Assembly (NCBI GenBank): GCA_029339505.1
Contig: JAQISU010000132.1
Location: forward strand, 9,465,001-9,529,000
Source of the DNA: Unio delphinus
Lineage: Eukaryota; Mollusca; Bivalvia; Unionida; Unionidae
Direction: 5' to 3'
DNA length: 64,000 nt
The notes under the pieces were generated by a model, which searched no databases, was not told the DNA's origin, and saw nothing but the letters and a program-made list of their open reading frames with translations. Made by a program: the position numbers and the translations under genes. Positions 18,782 to 29,439 of the stretch are shown here, piece after piece; position 1 is the stretch's first letter; each line of letters opens with the position of its first letter.

Positions 18782-19339
18782 TCAGAAACGGGACGTAACT
18801 ATCTTTAGCTGTCTTAAGCCTTTGCCGCGGCCAAGGTATACTTCTGGATTGGAGGTTCGTGTCAATGATTTGGTACAAATCACTAACGGTGGTAGGGCAG
18901 ACTTAGTCACAGTTAGATTGGATTGTTTAGCTCGAGAAGGTCCTTTTCTCTTCGGTCGTGATAAGGAAATCTGACACATTTGATTCAGACTCCTAAACTC
19001 TGCTAAAATATCTAAAAGTACTGTCTTCACCGTTTGATTTTCACTATTCTCTTTCTATACTTGGTCTTCTTTCTTCTCTGTTGCTGCTACTGTTTCTTCC
19101 TGGTGTTTCTTTCTTGCTTCTTTTTCTTCTTCCCGCTGTTGAATAAGAAAAGCTTGTTATTCTACTTTCAGTTGTTGTAAAAATCGCTCCAATATTTATT
19201 TTTGTCTATGCTTAAAAACATCGACGTGTACATAAGAAGAAGCAGAAGGCAACGAAGGTTCTGGAATAAATTCTTATGATGTTAGAAAATCCACAATTTC
19301 CCAATTAAAATCAACTTCTTCTGTATGTAGATTTGTCAT
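18782..19339 (-). pseudogene. Coiled-coil Polinton protein with four in-frame stops
   Basis: A single minus-strand frame begins at ATG 19339 (MTNLHTEEVDFNWEIVDF) and runs 185 codons to TAG/TAA 18782. It is interrupted by TAA at 19274-19276, 19196-19198 and 19157-19159 and TAG at 19055-19057. A Glu/Lys/Gln-rich coiled-coil-like stretch (QQREEEKEARKKHQEE) precedes a C-terminal part with QMCQISLSRPKRKGPSRAKQ and VICTKSLTRTS. No frameshift is needed, so the frame has decayed by substitution only. Family is unrecognised. It faces the zinc-knuckle gene tail-to-tail and may be transcribed from a CCTATATAAAGG box at 19470-19481. Confidence 0.5.
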
Positions 19340-19852
19340 GACTTTGGAAATCACTGCTGTTCAATTACATGCTGTCTCCACTACTGGCTCACCCCAATTC
19401 ATCGTCTTCTTAGTGTCCGACATCATTGACAACTCTGTCGCATCGATTGACTACGCACAGACGCTAGTACCTTTATATAGGGAAGGTGAAGTCACAGACT
19501 GCTCTCTTCCAATTGGACGACTGTGACTGCCTTTTGTCACGCGTGTTTGGATTGGTGAATACACTCAATCTGTTTCGATCCGCTCTGCCCCTATAAATAA
19601 GCGTAGTACACGGCATTCACTTCACCTGTTCTCATCACAAGATGTAGACCAACGTAGAATTTTATACCTTTGATTCTACCATGCTATTTCGTTCTGACTT
19701 ACCCATGTATGTCAGAGCATCATGGATTATCACTCATATGACTGATACAGCCCTTTGGAAGAGAAGGATATATGTGGAGAGGCAAGGTTGTTTAAAGAGA
19801 GATCGCCATGGCCCAACAGTGAGGAGAAGTTTAAGGAAGAGAAGATCTGTGA
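19340..19852. other. Right subterminal Polinton region with TATA boxes and a short frame
   Basis: Contains TATATAGG/CCTATATAAAGG at 19470-19481 and a plus-strand CCTATAAATAAG at 19590-19601. Ninety bases later a frame begins (MLFRSDLPMYVRASWIITHM, 19681) and reads 74 codons into the terminal repeat, ending 19905. The basic tail RRSLRKRRSVRCPRKD is noted, but half of the frame is repeat sequence, so I do not call it a gene with confidence. Confidence 0.3.
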
Positions 19853-20186
19853 GATGCCCTCGAAAAGATATTAGCTTTCTTTGCCTCTATTTCTCTTGTC
19901 GCTAGACAGTACCAAATACAAATAATATTTCCAATGTTCAATTTCACTTGTCGCTATATATACCAACTATGTTCAATTTCTCTTGTCGCTAGATAGACCC
20001 AGATAGTTCCCATGCTAAATTCCCTTTGTCGCTAGATCGGCCCAAATAGTTATCATGTTAAATTTCCCTTGTCGTAAGAAGGTCCCAAATAATATTCCCC
20101 ATGTTAACTTCCCCTTGTCGCCAGAAGGTCCCAAGCCCTTTTTGACTGGATTTCCCATTAGCGCCAGATCGTCCCATATTACTACT
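19853..20186 (-). repeat. Right terminal inverted repeat
   Basis: Reverse complement of 1927-2250 with scattered differences and one or two extra GCGACAAG units. It starts AGTAGTAATATGGGACGATC from 20186 and ends near the CTAATATCTTTTCGA block at 19860-19875. Fewer than all iterons match one to one, indicating expansion or contraction since insertion. Confidence 0.9.
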
Positions 20187-20192
20187 CACGTA
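20187..20192. repeat. Polinton target-site duplication, right copy
   Basis: CACGTA following the CATATTACTACT terminus; five of six bases match CGCGTA at 1921-1926. Confidence 0.75.
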
Positions 20193-20397
20193 ACTCAAAT
20201 GATAGGTTTAAACTGTTTTCTTCTATTCAGATATGTTAAACTCGCTCGTGTACCGCAGTCTATTTACTTTATCGCTAGTGCTTTCAATTTTACAAGCCAT
20301 AATTAAACATCCATTTAAGTGTCTTTTAAGTCATGCACTCGAAATATATTAAAGTATCATATTCAGCCTTGTTATCGCAATGAAATCAATACATTTA

Positions 20398-20952
20398 TAT
20401 ATCTACATACGAACGTACGTACAAACATACATACAAAACATACACAGATACATACATACATGCATACACAGATACATAGATACCTACATACATACGTGCG
20501 TACCTACCTACGTACCTACCTACCAACCTACCTACCTACCTACCTACCTACATACATACATACCTACATATATACATATATACATACATACATACATGTA
20601 TACATACATACATACATACATACATACATACATACATACATACATACATACATACATACATACATACATACATACATACATACATACATACATACATACA
20701 TACATACATACATACATACATACATACATACATGCATACCTACATGCATGCCTGCCTGCCTGCCTGCCTGCCTACCTATCTACCTACCTACCTACCTACC
20801 TACCTACCTACCTACCTACCTACCTACCTACCTACCTACCTACATACATACATACATACATACATACATACATACATACATACATACATACATACATACA
20901 TACATACATACATACATACATACATACATACATACATACATACATACATACA
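20398..20952. repeat. TACA/TACC/TGCC tetranucleotide array, about 555 bp
   Basis: Mostly (CATA)n with blocks of (CTAC)n at about 20500-20550 and 20765-20840 and a (CTGC)n block at about 20750-20770. The long open frames here (repeating YIHT or MYVC) are products of the repeat, not genes. Confidence 0.97.
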
Positions 20953-21220
20953 CATTTTCTAAAAGTCAGCTTATAATTTGGTGTTTTCAAATGAAGTTCA
21001 AAAGATCACGCATATCGTACTTGAAAGGGCATTTTGATGGAAACCTTAAAGCGCTACAGTTTCTGGAATCAGTCACGTTGGATTATCACAAAAATGACCT
21101 TTGCTTGAATGATAAGATCGGATACGGTCTTTTATATAAACTGTCAGTCACTGTAGAAAATGGATTTGCTATCCCGTTTCTGCCTTGAACAGTTCTGCGA
21201 TATGTTCTGCAGTGGCCGCA

Positions 21221-21365
21221 GAGAATTAAATAGCTTGCCTTGTCAATAGCTTGACAATAGAGAATTAAATAGCTTGCCTTGTCAATAGCTTGACAATAGA
21301 GAATTAAATAGCTTGCCTTGTCAATAGCTTGACAATAGAGAATTAAATAGCTTGCCTTGTCAAGC
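21221..21365. repeat. 39-bp tandem repeat, about 3.7 copies
   Basis: Unit GAGAATTAAATAGCTTGCCT followed by TGTCAATAGCTTGACAATA, essentially identical between copies. The unit contains TCAATAGCTTGA, a small dyad. Confidence 0.95.
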
Positions 21366-22150
21366 TCTCGCCCTGGATATTCATTAATACTTGATGCTTA
21401 CAACAGGTTTTACGTTTATGATCATCATACTGCATAGTAGTCTATAAACCTGGAAATTAGAGCTTGTCGGGTTTCTTTGTATTGCTTGATAAGATAGCAG
21501 ACTCATTTCCTAAACTACTTCTAGAAAGCTAAACTCGTGGTAATTAGTAATTGATGCTCGCATGATTTGTAAACACTAGCTTTATTAATATACTTTGCAA
21601 GTAGTCACATTGACATCGAGCATCAAAATATTTGACAGCTGATGTATGAGGTTGAGTGCACTCGTTTTCGTTACTTTAATTATTTGTCAAGCCGTATATA
21701 CGTATCGGTCACCTGTTAATCACCGCATCAACGATATATATTAAACACTGCATGTAGGTGTTATAGTTTGTGCTCATCGATCAGGCTTTGAATTAAATCA
21801 TGGTTGTTAATCGTTGCTGCCAAGTGTATTTTGTGTCCAAGTACACCCCTCATTGAAATCTCCCAAGTTGTATTATTCACAATGATTGCCTTATTAACCT
21901 ATAGTCGGCAAAGTGCTTCAAAAAAATCTCTAGACTCTAGCAGCTAACAACCTGCTAGAGGCTAAGATAGGGGCCTGAACGTTAGTTAATCCTTGATACG
22001 TAAACATATTCAGATTTAAAGGTAACTGACAAGTTAGAATATCAATATGCATTCCTTATTTATCAAAACATGCTTCAGTACATATTCACATTATCACGCT
22101 TGTGCAAGACAATGGCATTAACACGCACCAATTAATTTTGTTTCACTTTC
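21366..22150. other. No gene seen
   Basis: AT-rich unique sequence between tandem arrays; short frames only. Confidence 0.5.
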
Positions 22151-22151
22151 A

Positions 22152-22462
<311 letters not shown>

Positions 22463-22815
22463 CGTAAGAGGAATATACAATGTAGTATTTAGACATTTTA
22501 CAAATTAGATTGAACTTAAAGTGTTCCAGAAAAATATTATTCTTTTGTCGACTGATCGTGATAATTAAATGAAACTTAAAGCTTTACAGAAAATGGTTTT
22601 TCGTTTGTCGACTAATCGTGGTTGATTTTCATTTCTTTTTGTTTGTAATCGTATTTAAAGGTTGTGTATTAAAAGATGACATAATCGTAGCTGTACCGAG
22701 GAATGTTAACACAAGTAACCAACGGCAACGTGTTTACGCCATAGTTTACCAATCAATTCATAACTTTCAAGAGGTTAGACTTTAACAAAATTGGTCCTAG
22801 GTGATCATATGTTTG

Positions 22816-22890
22816 AATCATCGTCTTACCCTTCATTGTCATCATCGTCTTACCCTTCATTGTCATCTTCGTCTTACCCTCCATTGTCAT
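22816..22890. repeat. 24-bp tandem repeat, three copies
   Basis: Unit CATCGTCTTACCCTTCATTG plus TCAT, with small changes in the third copy. Confidence 0.85.
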
Positions 22891-24734
22891 TTTTGTTTTG
22901 TTTATGTAATCCACCATAGTAACATGATACAGACACTATCAACCTAGGATACAATGAATGTAACTTGCCTCTTCAAAACTTAATGCAGATCAATCTATAA
23001 AAACATATTCATTGCACTAGCTCTCGTAATAAATGAAATGTTATGTTATTTTTCACACAACCACTTCAATTAACAAAGTATACCAACTAAAGCGAACTTA
23101 AATAATGCACCAACCTATTTCATGCTGAAAAGACCTCTTCGCACAATATGACGTAAGAAATGCAGCATTACGTATCATATCTCAAGCCCAAATAGACAAC
23201 CAGTGAAAATTAATTAAATATTCCGATGCTACGAAAAGCTGGTCGACATATTGCACATGTTTATGATATTGAATGTTAAATCTCTATTTGCCCAAATAAT
23301 GCGTAACAGAAAGCAATTCGGACCATCTTCGGATACATCTATAGAGTATGCATGCCTACTAATACTGTCAATAAAAGTCAACTGCTTCTTCAATATTAAA
23401 TTTAATTATAGTTTGGGCACAATGTAAGGCAAAGTCCAAGAGGGAATTGTGTGATTTCTATCCCAAACCAAGCTTAATTAAAATCGTTCATGTTTCAAGA
23501 TTACAGACGCTTCATACTGTTGATGGAAACAGTCTGTCTGTTTATATGAATATTTTTGACAAGAAAAATTGATATTATCATTCTGCTCCTTATGATGATT
23601 GCGATAATGACAATACATCACGGCCATAAGGCTGTTGGTCGTTGATAATCTGGTCTTATATATAATCTGGTCTTATAAATTAACTCTGTAAATAATATTA
23701 CCTAATTAACCAAGTACATATAATAATTATAACAGTAGGTTATAGAAAAAGAAAAATGTTTTTTAAAGAGACGCAATAAGGTGTAATCCCATTCCACAGT
23801 ATGAATGTGTATCTTAATTCAATATGTACCCAAATTCCGCATGGAATCAGTTAGATATTCACCATTTAAGGAGTCATTGCATACGTATAGAAGCCTCTAT
23901 TCCCCACATATATAAAATAGCCATCATCCACAAATTAGAGTCGTAATTCGTCATGGGCATATACTGTTTTTATTTTCGGTACAGATTGGAAATATTGAGA
24001 TGCTGCATACTGAATTCTGTTGAACATCTCAAAGTTAATTTACAGAAAAGGATCTACGATATATTTACAAAGTCTGATACCTTGTGGTTTAGTCTTACAG
24101 TTTTGCATTTCATAGAAATGCATTCATGCTCTGTTTAGATAGTCACCATAGTTACCTGCAACCTATTTGGATCCTCTCATCGTTTCCGGTTTACATCATA
24201 GTAAAAATGTTACGATATGTTCCCCATTTGGGGACAAATGACCTGCAAATGTCACAACATGATTCCCTTTCGGTGATAAATGATACGAAATGCCACTATA
24301 GTGACATGAAAATTTGGTAGAATATATATTGTTTCACGATATCATATTTGTTAAGGAAAGCTAGTTTCAATCATTATAAATACTACATGAAGGATGGAAC
24401 GAATGGAACAATGTCAAGTTCTTGCCAGCCTCGGCAACGAGACGCTCGCTGCACATTTTTCAAGTAGTTTTATGAATTTGATATAAACCCTGTAATAATT
24501 AAATCAAACCGCTATAGGGAAACTGTACTATGTGATACATGTATGGAAAAGACAAGCACATGTGTACGCATCAGATAAAATTTCATTAAAAAAAAATTTC
24601 TTTCAGCAATTGTTACAAGTCTGTATATTTAGAAGTTCCAAGTTAAGCAAAATTGAAAATAAAAACAATAAACCGATTTGGCATTTTATATGCTGTTAAG
24701 AGGGTATTAGCTATTCCATTATGATCCGGGTGAT
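22891..24734. other. No gene seen
   Basis: Unique AT-rich sequence. Two adjacent plus-strand frames of about 60 codons (23953-24138 and 24126-24320) show no domain or codon signal and are not called. Confidence 0.45.
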
Positions 24735-24977
24735 GATATTAATAATAATAATAATAATAACAATAATAATAATAATAATAATAGTAATAATAATGATAAT
24801 AATTATAATAATAGTAATAATAATGATAATAATAATAATGATAATAATAATAATAATTATAATAATGGTAATAATAATGATAATAATTATAATAATAGTA
24901 ATAATAATGATAATAATAATAATTATAATTATAATAATAGTAATAATAATAATAGTAATAAAAATGATAATAATGAA

Positions 24978-25018
<41 letters not shown>

Positions 25019-25136
25019 TAATTATAATAATAATAACGATAATAATAATAATAATAGTATTAATAATAGTAATAATAATGATAATAATAATAATAATTAT
25101 AATTATAATAATAGTAATAATAATAATAGTATTAAA

Positions 25137-25188
<52 letters not shown>

Positions 25189-25193
25189 TTTAG
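24735..25193. repeat. AAT trinucleotide array, about 460 bp
   Basis: (AAT)n with frequent AGT, GAT and ATT variants, followed by a short TAG/TTA junction. Poly-Ile frames here are artefacts. Confidence 0.97.
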
Positions 25194-25225
25194 TAGTAGT
25201 AGTATTGTTCTTATTATTGTTATCA

Positions 25226-25371
25226 GGCAGGCAGGCATGTATGTATGTATGTATGTATGTATGTATGTATGTATGTATGTATGTATGTATGTATGTATGT
25301 ATGTATGTATGTATGTATGTATGTATGTATGTATGTATGTATGTATGTATGTATGTATGTATGTATGTATG
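25226..25371. repeat. (GTAT)n array
   Basis: About 34 units of ATGT after a short GGCA run at 25225-25235, separated from the AAT array by about 35 bases. Confidence 0.97.
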
Positions 25372-26190
25372 GCATTTTGGAACTAAGTGATCCGTCTAAT
25401 AGATAGAGAATAAATAGCTTATAACAGAAATTCCAAGCCCCCATGAAAACGTAATACACGATGTAATATAAGAGGCCATATATAGCACTGACTGACTAGA
25501 ATAGGACATAAAATGCGTCATAGCCATAGCTGTGCTGAGGAACGTACGCCATAAGCATGAAATAAAACAAAAAAGTCAGTACATTGACCTGACCATAGAA
25601 TATTTATATGTCTGAGCAAACTCATGCAGGGTTTCTTCTAATTGATTCATTAAGAAAGATGTGGAAGTCCATACATATTAACATTCCTCCTTGTTCCCAC
25701 ATAGAGTCACGACACGGACAATGTACACAACAATTGACATCAAGTGGAAACAGATATTACGTTATCGCATTTGGTTTATCTTGTGTTTTATTAGTAAACG
25801 CTAACATGAACCCTTCAGCAAAGACTTAAATGATATCACGTGCGCATTGCAAGCCAGATTTTTAATTTGTTATCAGAATAAAGAAGCTATATTAAGTAAT
25901 GTTGCAGTAAGTCTAATACATTACGACGCGCTTTTGTCGTAACTCTTATAATGGTGGATTTTTTAAACCGATAAGATGAAATTAATTAGGTTCAAGCATG
26001 AAATATCAAATGACGGAAATACAACAGCAAGGCGTGCTGTGATATGTTCGGTTGAATTCCACAAACGTTACTATTTGCTGTTATTGTGCAGCGTGTTTCT
26101 TAAAGATTAAAACATACATTAATGTATCAAAGGTCATTACAGCAAGGAGACATTCGCATCTAAAATGCATTTCATACACATGAAACATTA
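25372..26190. other. No gene seen
   Basis: Unique AT-rich sequence; a 73-codon frame at 25608-25829 lacks any recognisable feature. Confidence 0.45.
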
Positions 26191-26191
26191 A

Positions 26192-26285
<94 letters not shown>
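26191..26285. repeat. (TA)n microsatellite
   Basis: About 95 bases of TA with two AAT interruptions. Confidence 0.97.
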
Positions 26286-26287
<2 letters not shown>

Positions 26288-27639
26288 TAATATAACACTT
26301 TTTTGCAGGCTACTGTTCGTTTAATGATAATTTGCACGTACGTATGCATGTATTTATGTACGTATGAATACATTAGCATTGAAATAAAGTAAGCAAATGG
26401 GAACATACATGATTAGAATATTAATTAATACACACCAGAATGTTAATTCCAAGAGCCTTTTGAAAACAATTGTTCAAATACAGATCAACACATCTAATTA
26501 ACAATGGTATAGTTAGTTAACTTGCAGCAGACTGATCATCAGTTTCGTCTGTTTGTCCATCAGGTGCAGACAAACTTGTGAACATGAAGAGACTGCTTAC
26601 TATTCCTAGTTTTGTGTTGGTGGTTTACATCATTCTCATTAAAAGGTTTTATGAGCTAGCATGTCTGATTGTCAGATTCTTGGTGCTGTCCATCATATAA
26701 CTTAAAGAGTTTCATCCTATTTATTTGAGATTATCTGTGCATACTGAAAGTGTTTGTGACGTCTAATAGGTTTGAACTTAAACTGTAAATAATGTATAAA
26801 TAGAACGCCAATGTGTAAGGGGTGCTAACTCAGACTTTACGACTGCCCAATTCTCTGCGTGCATACATCTAGGACCGTTATTTCGAAATTTACCAAACTT
26901 TATTTCGCAGCCATCATCACTTTTGCGTTGTTCCTTGAGCTCATGTACCCAGCGAAAGTGAAACCCAATGGCTGTAGGAGTTGAACAGACAAAGGTAACG
27001 TTGCAAAATGTCTTCGAAATGTGATATTCTGTTTGTTTACAAAATGAGGCTAAATAACGAAAGATTTATATAAAGAAGTGTTTAAGAATATAAACCATGT
27101 GGATACAATATATTCTAGCTGGTAGATATAGTATATAATAACAAATCTGTATAACACACCCAATCTGATTACTGATAAATGACGTTATCTTGAAATCATG
27201 TGATTCTCACTGGTTCAGTGGCTCGACAAATCATTTGAATATTACGAAGAAATAAGACATGTGAATAGTAACGCGATCGCACCAATGCGAGGTGGGTATG
27301 ATATTACTCTTCCACCTATAATACACTTGACGTGTGGGACTTGCACACATTTTCGCCTACGTAAGTCTCTAAACTTTTTATTGATTAATGACTGGTTTGC
27401 AAGTACCTAATCTTATAGGACGCGTGTAGAAGACATTTTTCTATAATATGGAGCATGGAAATTCGATAGGTGGCAACTTAACTATTCTAGGTATTTTCAA
27501 GTACCGTTTTGGTTCTACCAATCTCAGACAGATCACCTCTGCATTGTATGCCATCTCGACGTAACAGGCCCTAACCCTCCATCTGTATTTGTTACTAAGT
27601 GAAACCTCCGTATGATAAATAAAACCAAAAACCAAACTA
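26286..27639. other. No gene seen
   Basis: Unique sequence upstream of the LINE relics; no conserved frame. Confidence 0.45.
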
Positions 27640-28362
27640 ATACATGACATCCAACAAAACTAAAACAACTTGCTTACCTCCAACAGCAGAACAACTCGAT
27701 AACTGCCTGCGTTCATTGCTTGAAAGACATGCCCCAGCCACCAAGTGGAGAATATCATTAAAACAAAGTGTTCCCCGTGGTATAACAGTGTTTGGTACCA
27801 GTTTCACACTGCTAAAATACATTGCCGTCAAACAGAGAGGCTTTGGCATTACACCAGACTCACTATTCATAAACAAATATATGAAGCCGCAATAAAGACC
27901 GCCACAAACAAAGTCCATTGAGCCAAATTATCCCATTACAGTACCAAGATCACGGAGAGTTCTAGCTGCATAGAGATCTTTGAAAAAAACTAACAAATAA
28001 ATATCAACAAACAAATGTACACAACTTCCCACTACTTTCTCTCAAGTAGACCTTGATAACAGTCCTCACCCTCCTTGATTTGTCTGCAGCATTTGACACA
28101 ATAGACCAAGATTCATTACTTCACCGCCTCCAGCATGTATCTATCATTTACAATACAGACTTACTATGGTTCAAGTTCTACTTAGTCAACGGGACACAAA
28201 TAGTATCTGCAAATGAAATAAAGTCCAGCCCAGTCGATATTTGTTGTGGGTTTCCACAGGGGTCTGTTTTAGGACCTGTTCTGTTCATTCTATACACTCA
28301 GCCGCCCTCAAATGTCATAGATCTGCACCCGTTGTCTCACCAAATGTACGATCATTACACTA

Positions 28363-28409
<47 letters not shown>

Positions 28410-28990
28410 AGTCTAGCCACCCAACTGAAGTTGATGCTCAAATTCGAGGAGTAGAGGGTGCATTTCTAATTTGAAATCATGACATGTAACAAACTGCAGA
28501 AGAATGTTGATAAAACTGAAGACATTCTGATCACAACACAGAAACATTCTTATTCAAATCCTTTACGTCTAATAATAAATATCAGCAGCACCAACATTAA
28601 ATTCACATAGTACGGAACCTAGGTGTTACTCTAGACAGTACTCTACCATTCTACACACATGTCATGAACATATGCAAGGCTGCATATCTTGAGCTGAGAC
28701 GCATCAGCTCCATTCGCAAATATCTTTCACTTAATGCCACTAAAGCACTTGTGTGTTAATTAGTACTTTCAAGACTGGATTATTTTATTTTAATTCTGGC
28801 TGGTTCGCATCTATTCGAGAAACTTCACAAAGTTAAAAACACAGCTGCTTGGATCATCTTTAGAGTACCTCGATCAGAGCACACCTTCCCACTGCTCTGA
28901 CCCTACACTGGCTATCCATTCGATTCAGAGTTAAGTGTTGTACAAGTTTGATGCATGTACAGATTTCTTCAACTGAAACGGAACACAACT
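27640..28990 (+). mobile_element. 5'-truncated CR1/L2-like LINE relic
   Basis: Begins with the region before the reverse transcriptase (QLDNCLRSLLERHAPATK, 27690-27745). It contains RT motifs LLDLSAAFDTIDQDSLLHRL and GFPQGSVLGPVLFILYT (28053-28300). A (TA)n tract (28363-28402) replaces the catalytic FADD-type block, where YDHYT is seen. The 3' RT part follows in broken frames: LGVTLDSTL, AAYLELRRISSIRKYLSL and LVLSRLDY (28622-28780). The motifs fit the CR1/L2/Jockey group. It lacks its endonuclease and is full of stops. Confidence 0.8.
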
Positions 28991-29439
28991 ACATGCAATA
29001 TGGTCATGTCATGAATCTTAGGTACCAATGGCAGGTAGGTCTCACATTCATGTTGTTGCTGGACATTCATTTATATGACACGTCTGTAGTGACTGATGAA
29101 ATGAAATATTTTTAATAGTTAGCAATGTTTATTCTAGAAGTTAATTACTTTTTATATGCAGTTTTAAAGCAAGAAATAAAGTAAACCATTTGTTGTGTAA
29201 TATTATTGTGGGGTTATAATAAAATATTACAGAATAAAAGTTTACATTTTAATATATCTCTTTCTCATTAAACAAATTAAATAATGAACCTTATATTGTT
29301 ATATTGGATGAACTAAAGTCAACATATTTGAATAGCATCATATATACTCGCTTATCAAGCATGTTCAGCTGTAAATTGCACAGACCATCTCTGCCATGAC
29401 ATAATGTGCTATGCAATTTGTATGGAGTTATCATTAGAA

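Larger units (their letters stand above)
1927..20186. mobile_element. Polinton/Maverick element, degenerate, about 18.26 kb
   Basis: The ends begin AGTAGTAATATGGGACGATC and are inverted at 20186, giving the 5'-AG terminus typical of Polintons, with a 6-bp target duplication outside. Between about 330-bp inverted repeats lie the diagnostic Polinton genes: a retroviral-type DDE integrase with C-terminal SH3/chromo-like segment, a packaging ATPase, protein-primed-type DNA polymerase B, an uncharacterised Polinton-associated protein and small basic proteins. Accessory genes include a BIR protein and a zinc-knuckle protein. Most genes run on the minus strand; the zinc-knuckle gene and a small membrane peptide run on the plus strand. 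Nearly all large genes contain stops or frameshifts, and a 3-kb insert disrupts the polymerase. No major or minor capsid gene or adenain-type protease was recognised, although unidentified decayed frames at 2.3-3.0 and 9.4-10.0 kb could hide one. Confidence 0.93.

Noticed and set aside
19681..19905. 74-codon basic frame overlapping the right terminal repeat
   Set aside because: Half of it is terminal repeat sequence and no homologous frame exists at the left end; mentioned only within the regional entry.
20398..20952. Regular repeat array considered as CRISPR-like
   Set aside because: No unique spacers; it is a continuous tetranucleotide microsatellite in an animal genome.
20319..21188. Long plus-strand frame of 289 codons
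   Set aside because: It consists almost entirely of the tetranucleotide array; the unique tail has no domain.
22501..22620. Two similar 55-base blocks (AAACTTAAAG...TTTGTCGACT)
   Set aside because: A simple diverged duplication next to the GATA array; no sign of mobility.
24711..25386. Poly-Ile and MYVC frames on both strands
   Set aside because: Translation of AAT and GTAT arrays; not genes.
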